38,854 nt of DNA, taken from Azolla pinnata. Lineage: Eukaryota; Streptophyta; Polypodiopsida; Salviniales; Salviniaceae. This document shows, piece after piece, positions 33,873 through 38,854 of the stretch (within the stretch, counting starts at the first letter, position 1; each line of letters starts with the position of its first letter). Below the pieces are notes generated by a model, which saw nothing but the letters and a program-made list of their open reading frames with translations, ran no database searches and was not told where the DNA came from. The stretch covers positions 1-38,854 of the forward strand of contig JBBBWG010000071.1 of NCBI GenBank assembly GCA_037176905.1. Reading direction: 5' to 3'. A program made the translations under genes and the position numbers.

Positions 33873-36800
33873 TTACGATTGTTTGGGCTCTTGCTTTATT
33901 ACAGATGATCCAATCTTCAACATCAGAGGATAGACCGGGCTAAACTCTTTGTCGCCGCGGGCCTTGACCCTGGACGCATAATCGTCAAGGGTCGACTTTA
34001 TGCCTCTCCAAACTTGCTCCTCGGGCTGAGAATCCAACCACAAGGAGTATTGGACAGGAGTGAGCTTCTTCGACTTCATCGGCGATTCGAGCTCAGATGG
34101 GGCTCTCGAGTACAGATGATGGAGAATAACGCTAGGGGGCAGCTCTCTGAGGATCGGGCTGCTCCCCAAAACGGACGTCTCCAAAAATATCAGATGCTTG
34201 AACGCTCGTAGAGCTCGGAAGGGCACACCCAACTGCTCTATCGGAAACACGATTTCCCCCACTGTGAGCTCTAACTCTGCGATATCCTTTGTCATCCTTA
34301 GTTTCCCTGATTCCGACAAAGGCCTCACTAGGGCCGCATGGCGGACAAAAAACACGAGCAACCGAGATGCCGTCCTTCTTGCGAGGTTTGCACTGATAGA
34401 ATCGCCTTTCGATGCGTTTGGCAGCAATTTGGTGAGGAACTCGATGCGGTAATGGATGGTCGTCTTGTGCAGCTCTTCCATGTATTTCGAACACCCTTCA
34501 GCGATACCCGCATCTGCCGCCTCAGGGCTGAAGTTCTGATCATGAATCTGTAGAATGATCTGCTCGATGCGCTCCTCCATAGCCTGGAACAGTGGGGTCA
34601 CAGAGTCCAAGGCTACACCATACATTGCACCCAGAGATGCCGATAAAACTTCAGGAGCTTGAGGGATGTCTGAAACGATTGCGTTTATGCGCGAGTGAAC
34701 TTCTTGAAGCTGAAGGCAAAGAGCAAAATTCTTGATCTGCATCGGAGTTGCTGGGCCTGTCACTTGACGAGAATCAGGCCCCGCTGCAATCTGCAATCGA
34801 GGAAGCACTAGTGAGTTGAAAACTGAAAAAGGCTTTAGATTGTTTTCCGTTTGGCAAGATTTATATATGAATGGAACCACAAAATGTTTCTTGTTTCTCA
34901 GATCTACCATACAAGATTTAAATTTCAGTACTCGAAAAGGTTTATACCTGATACTCGAACTTTTCACTGAGCAACTGAAGAACTTTTCCTACTTCATGTA
35001 GCACCAAAAGAAGCAGCCGCCCGTCTAACTTGACAGCTTCGATTTCCTCTTGAATGCGCGACATCAATTTCGAAATCTGATCTTGGGAAGGAATGGTTGC
35101 TCGGATTCCATACGGGAACATTGTATTAACAAGATCCAACAATCGATTCAGGCACTGTCCTAGATAAGCTGTCTGAAATGGTTCTAATGCAGTAAGCAAA
35201 TGCTCCCTATCTTGGTCCTTGATTGCAGGTGGAACACCCTTTACATTGGTTTCCCGAACAATTCTTTCCAGTAGATTGTTTATCATAGAAAGAAGCTTTG
35301 GATAACCTAATACAAAAGTTTCCTTGACAAAGCTCGATGCTGTAAAACAAGACTTCATTTGACTGGTAAAGGTCTTCACCAGTGCTTCCCACACTCGATC
35401 AGTGAGCAGAGGATCACCTGCCTGCACAATGATAATCATACAATCAAGATTAGTCCAGGTGGCTCAGAGCTGTAGAGAGAATAACACTAATCCTGCATAA
35501 TAGCAGAGTAAGCTATTTTGTGGGAGGTGAGGAAGCTCTCAAACATGTTAAAAAATGTAGCCAAGATCCAGTGTTTTAATAGTACCAGCGTTCACGCAAG
35601 ATTAAGCAATACAGCAATCCATACCAACTACATGGGAATGAATGAACAAGTGTAAGGCATTTCTGATATTCCATGAGGCATCCATATGATATCAAGACGT
35701 TATGCATCTTCACCGTCCGACGAAATGAACCACTCTACACCATATCAGAGGGGAGCTAGAAGAGACCATTAGAGCACTCTCTAATCAAAGGAATCCACTG
35801 CATCAGCATTTCTATAGCAACCCGGCAATTAAGACCATCATCTTGCTCCTCTTCAAAGTACTGCCATATATACTGACACTCTAGGATAATAGCTTAAACT
35901 GAAGGTTTGACAATCCATGCAAATAATGCATGCCTAGACAGTGAGGCCCCAAACATGTACAAAGCATAAGACCGTTCGGTAACATAACCGTTTTCTGTCA
36001 AACAACATATTCCTAGGCACACACTATAACAAAGAGAATGTGATGTCCAGGAAAAAGATTCGTAAACACTATCATGGCCTTTTAAGGTGAACTATCCATG
36101 CCTAGACACACATTGCATTCAAAACAACATATAAGACATGCTCAAAAAAATGTCTTTCCTGCATTAAAGGCACCACAAAGATGATACTTTGGCTACAATA
36201 ATCATTCCACAGCAAATCGAAATACACAAAAACGATCTTCATCACTCACCACTTAACACGATAAAATCAAATGAGAAGGGACGAGGACCTTACTTGCATC
36301 ACTTCTTCAAGAAAGACAGCATGTGAAATCGGATCTCTTTTCTTGGAGAGAACGCGTTGGAGATGCCACACTGCAAGCATAACTGAATGCAATTGCTCTA
36401 AACATGGGTTTAATCTCTGCCATAGATTTTCTCGTGCCTTTGAACTACCACCGAGCTGAGGTGTCCCACTCCTTTGAACACCACCTGGCCCCAGAGACGC
36501 TGATGCACTCGCAGATATGGCCTTCAAATCAAATGCAGTACTTATGCTCTTGACGGCCATGGATTTATATTTTCCAACCATTCCCTCCACGGTTGGCTTT
36601 AACTCTCCCATGTTATAATACACCTGCAACCCGCTTCCCACTTCCGACTGGTTAAGAGCTTCCATACCTTTCTCCAATACCTTCATCGCTTCGACACGGA
36701 TCTTGTTCCCAGTCTCGACAAACCACGGCATCTCTGAATCGATCACCTCTACGCCACTCAAATCTGCTTCATTTCTCAAGGTTTCAACTTCATTGTGCAA

Positions 36801-37427
36801 TTGCGCACACTTGGCAAGATCCGGGCGGGATGCATCACCTTCCATGGCTTCTTTGAGCTTCTTGATTTGCCGAAGTGCTCGTATGACATATCTAAGAAGC
36901 TCGATGGTCTCGTGAAGAGATGCGAGCTGACGGGTTTTAGTCTTGATATCCTGGTACGGTTCAGCAATCTCGGCCCGTATCCTTCTAACACAAGCGAGCA
37001 GGCTCTGTGCCCCTCCTTTCATTACGGAGACGGAGCCCTCCGCTTCTTTGAGGCTGGTGAGGAGATGGAGGAGATCGTCGTGTCGGAGGTTGACCTCGTT
37101 TCTAAGCTGCCGATCCATGAGGCGTATCCCTTCCTCGAGCTTCTCGGAGCAAGAAGAGGCAGATCCAGTGCGCAGGGCTTCGCTAACGAGGCGAGTGACG
37201 TCGAATCCTTGGTCGAGGAATTTGGAGAAGACGCGGTCCCGGGAGAATTCTTCGAAGGAGGTGTCAGGGGGTGCGTCGGGGGGGTCGCCGGAGAGGGCGG
37301 CAGAAGCAGGGGAGGCGATGGCCTTGGAGGTGGGGAGGCGATGCAATGGAGAGGGGGGAGCGGCGGGTAATGCAGGCCTCCGAGCCATGGAACTGGATCG
37401 CGGCTGCATCGCTGATGCTGCAGACAT
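33873..37427 (-). CDS. COG5: Conserved oligomeric Golgi complex subunit 5
   Basis: COG5 belongs to lobe B of the COG tether, which captures vesicles for retrograde traffic within the Golgi. Exons read leftward: 37427-36294, 35421-34948 and 34790-33873. Introns of 872 and 157 bp are GT..AG and phase 0; the product is 841 aa, the usual plant length. Seen: a Pro/Ser/Ala-rich N terminus, the conserved FSKFLDQGFDVTRLV (about 67-81), long helices with HDDLLHLLTSLKEAEGSV, then VWEALVKTFTSQMKS, GYPKLLSMINNLLERI, IQEEIEAVKLDGRL, TGPATPMQIKNFALC, LFQAMEERIEQIILQIHDQN, ALVRPLSESGKLRM, PPSVILHHLYSRAPSELESP and LTPVQYSLWLDSQPEEQVW, ending YPLMLKIGSS. These match the plant COG5 sequence I know block for block. 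The start at 37427 is the first ATG of an open N terminus; a second ATG is seven codons later. Confidence 0.95.
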
Positions 37428-38060
37428 GGCGATGCAGAAGACGAGCAGGAAAGACAGAAGAAGAAGAAGAAGAAGAAGAAGAAGAAGAAGAAGAGAAGTC
37501 TCTGGTTCGAATCCCGCTTGTGCTTATTTCATGAAGAAAACACACAAGACGATGATGATATAACAAAAAACTTATGGAGCAAAGTCATTTGTTCTTTCGG
37601 GTTTAATTGAAACATTTCCAGCTTTGATCGGTCAAGAGTGAAAGAGCTGATTTGTGCCGATTGACCGATCCGGCTCTCTAGTAGCGTAGCGTATTACATT
37701 GTATTCAGGCTCAGCTTCAGATGGAAGATGTTACGAAAACTCGAATCGTCGTCATCATCGAGATGCCACAGTTAGGTCGAAGCAACAGAGTGATATTTGA
37801 TGTACGATTTCTTTTGTAATCATGTAATTACTAAAAGTCCCAAGTCTGGGGGTGTGGCAGGACTTGAACCTACGACCATTCGATCAGAAGCCCGATACAT
37901 GTTGCGAAGCAAATAAAGGATTATTGCATCGTGGATAGGAGATATGCTCGCAACGAATTCGTCGTTTCACTCGCAAATACCATCTCGATGATTTGATTTT
38001 TTGTGCGGTGCTTTTGCTTTCGGTTGCGTTATTGGGGAATTTGGATTCCAAAAATGACCT

Positions 38061-38079
38061 GCTAGCTAGCTAGCTAGCT
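38061..38079. repeat. GCTA tetranucleotide microsatellite
   Basis: About five GCTA units, self-complementary (CTAG core), intergenic. Confidence 0.85.
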
Positions 38080-38545
38080 GATGTGGGATATGCGAGCTCT
38101 TGGAGTTTGATCGAATCGGGTTCTGAATTTTTTTTCTGTAAAATTTCTACGTGACTAAATGGAAAGATAAGCACGAAGAAGGAGAAGGTTCATTCGTGTC
38201 AGAGCGCATCATCGAAATACAAAATTAACGCGAAACACAAGAATCCTGCCGGTTAGAACACGGAAAGGGCTTCCGGGCTTAAGTTACAGTGCTTCCTTAC
38301 TTAAAAACCTGTGCAAAAACAAAAAAAAGACCACCAACATACGCTTCAAAAAACCCTTGGAGTGCAACAGCGAGGGGCAGACACGAGCGTCGCGATGGAT
38401 CGGGCGGGCCACCAACTGTCGCATCGGTTGCGAATGTGAAGCATCGATGCGATGACGTGCGGTGCCTATGCTATGGTCTGCTATGTGCTTATACAGATAG
38501 GCGGAACAAAGTATGATATGTATATATATATCAGTGGTGGACATC

Positions 38546-38559
38546 GGGGGGGGGGGGGG
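38546..38559. repeat. Poly(G) run of 14
   Basis: An uninterrupted G homopolymer followed by GCAGGGG. It may form a G-quadruplex, but homopolymer length is also a common sequencing error. Confidence 0.9.
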
Positions 38560-38750
38560 CAGGGGTGCGGACATTGTCCGGGTGGCACGACGGCGATGGA
38601 AGCCAGATCGAGCGGGGTCTTTCTTGGCTTTCTCGTAAAAACTCGGCGCGTACTTCTCTGTGCATCGAGCGGACCCGCAGAGAGGAAGCAAGCAGCGGGA
38701 CGAGGGAACGGGAAGAAGAGGCATAGATAGATAGATAGATAGATATATAC

Positions 38751-38854
38751 CTTAGAGCGAGCGAGCCGGCGTGATCGGTGCAGCGCGAGAACACGAAGGC
38801 GGGCAGCTGGGACGCGACGATTGCGACGAGGCGGGCCGCGTCGCAGCGGAGCAG
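38751..38854 (-). CDS. Partial exon of an unidentified GC-rich gene (runs off right edge)
   Basis: Reading leftward from the window edge, one frame is open with third codon positions almost all G or C: LLRCDAARLVAIVASQLP, then AFVFSRCTDHAGSLAL. It ends at a good AAG/GTATAT donor (exon end 38751), with an ATAG microsatellite just inside the intron. The other frames do not show this codon bias. The segment is helical and hydrophobic in part. I do not recognise the family; the codon bias resembles that of the ACA exon at the left edge. Confidence 0.5.

Larger units (their letters stand above)
37428..38750. other. COG5 5' region and intron or spacer of the right-edge gene
   Basis: Holds a GAA run at 37457-37494 in the COG5 leader, two RNA-polymerase-III B-box-like strings (37507-37517 plus strand, 37861-37872 minus strand; see findings), a GCTA tetranucleotide repeat at 38061-38079, a run of 14 G at 38546-38559 and an ATAG repeat near 38724-38745. 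The last part is probably an intron of the minus-strand gene at the right edge. No gene is supported in between. Confidence 0.55.

Noticed and set aside
37264-37566. Frames overlapping the COG5 start
   Set aside because: They are shadows of the COG5 exon and of the GAA run in its leader.
37850-37920. Complete tRNA gene
   Set aside because: Only a T arm and acceptor-like end are present; no D arm, A box or pairing 5' acceptor strand is at the right distance.

Overview
The window is a piece of a land-plant nuclear genome. This is supported by spliced genes with GT..AG introns of about 100 to 1300 bp and by plant-restricted families: a SOSEKI DIX-domain polarity protein, an autoinhibited Ca2+-ATPase, a PLS-type PPR protein, a plastid-type hexokinase and a plant ARM-like protein. 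There is also dense trinucleotide microsatellite, much of it inside coding exons. The style of the intronless PPR gene and the gene spacing suggest a seed-free plant such as a lycophyte, fern or bryophyte, but that is an inference and the species cannot be fixed from this sequence. Two very GC-rich partial genes (third positions nearly all G or C) lie at the two edges, while the genes between them are closer to balanced composition.

Layout. 1-541 (minus): first exon of an ACA-type Ca2+-ATPase that runs off the left edge. 542-2143: spacer with CA/CATA and GCATAC microsatellites. 2144-5920 (plus): a four-exon SOSEKI-like gene whose DIX domain is assembled across three exons and carries unusual loop insertions. 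5921-13675: 7.8 kb without a recognisable intact gene; it holds a short tandem duplication and, around 9360-11340 on the minus strand, open coding-like segments that I could not identify. 13676-17752 (minus): a five-exon ARM-like gene (904 aa) of the family I recall as Arabidopsis At1g73970-like. 17819-18284: a repeat array broken by a 100-base assembly gap whose two flanks are identical. 19136-21019 (plus): an intronless PPR protein with a small extra domain at its N terminus that resembles DUF3820. 22733-26886 (plus): a nine-exon type-A (plastid stroma) hexokinase. 28598-29446 (plus): an intronless acidic protein with a CHZ motif, a probable H2A.Z-H2B histone chaperone. 31329-33290 (minus): a four-exon MIA40 with a CPC redox motif and two CX9C pairs. 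33873-37427 (minus): a three-exon COG5, complete, 841 aa. 38751-38854 (minus): a GC-rich exon end of an unidentified gene that runs off the right edge.

The genes do not form a pathway. They are independent housekeeping and developmental genes: calcium export, cell polarity, organelle RNA processing, glucose phosphorylation, chromatin, mitochondrial import and Golgi tethering. For the spliced genes the exon joins were worked out by hand; in each case the frame is kept across every junction and the total is a whole number of codons. Regulatory signals seen are a telo-box just upstream of the ARM-like start codon, three ACGTGGC (G-box/ABRE-like) motifs upstream of the hexokinase, and AATAAA poly(A) signals after SOSEKI and hexokinase. 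No CRISPR array, intact RNA gene or intact transposon was recognised. The most unusual points are the PPR plus DUF3820-like fusion, the SOSEKI DIX insertions, the short ACA N terminus and the unassigned coding segments at 9.4-11.3 kb.
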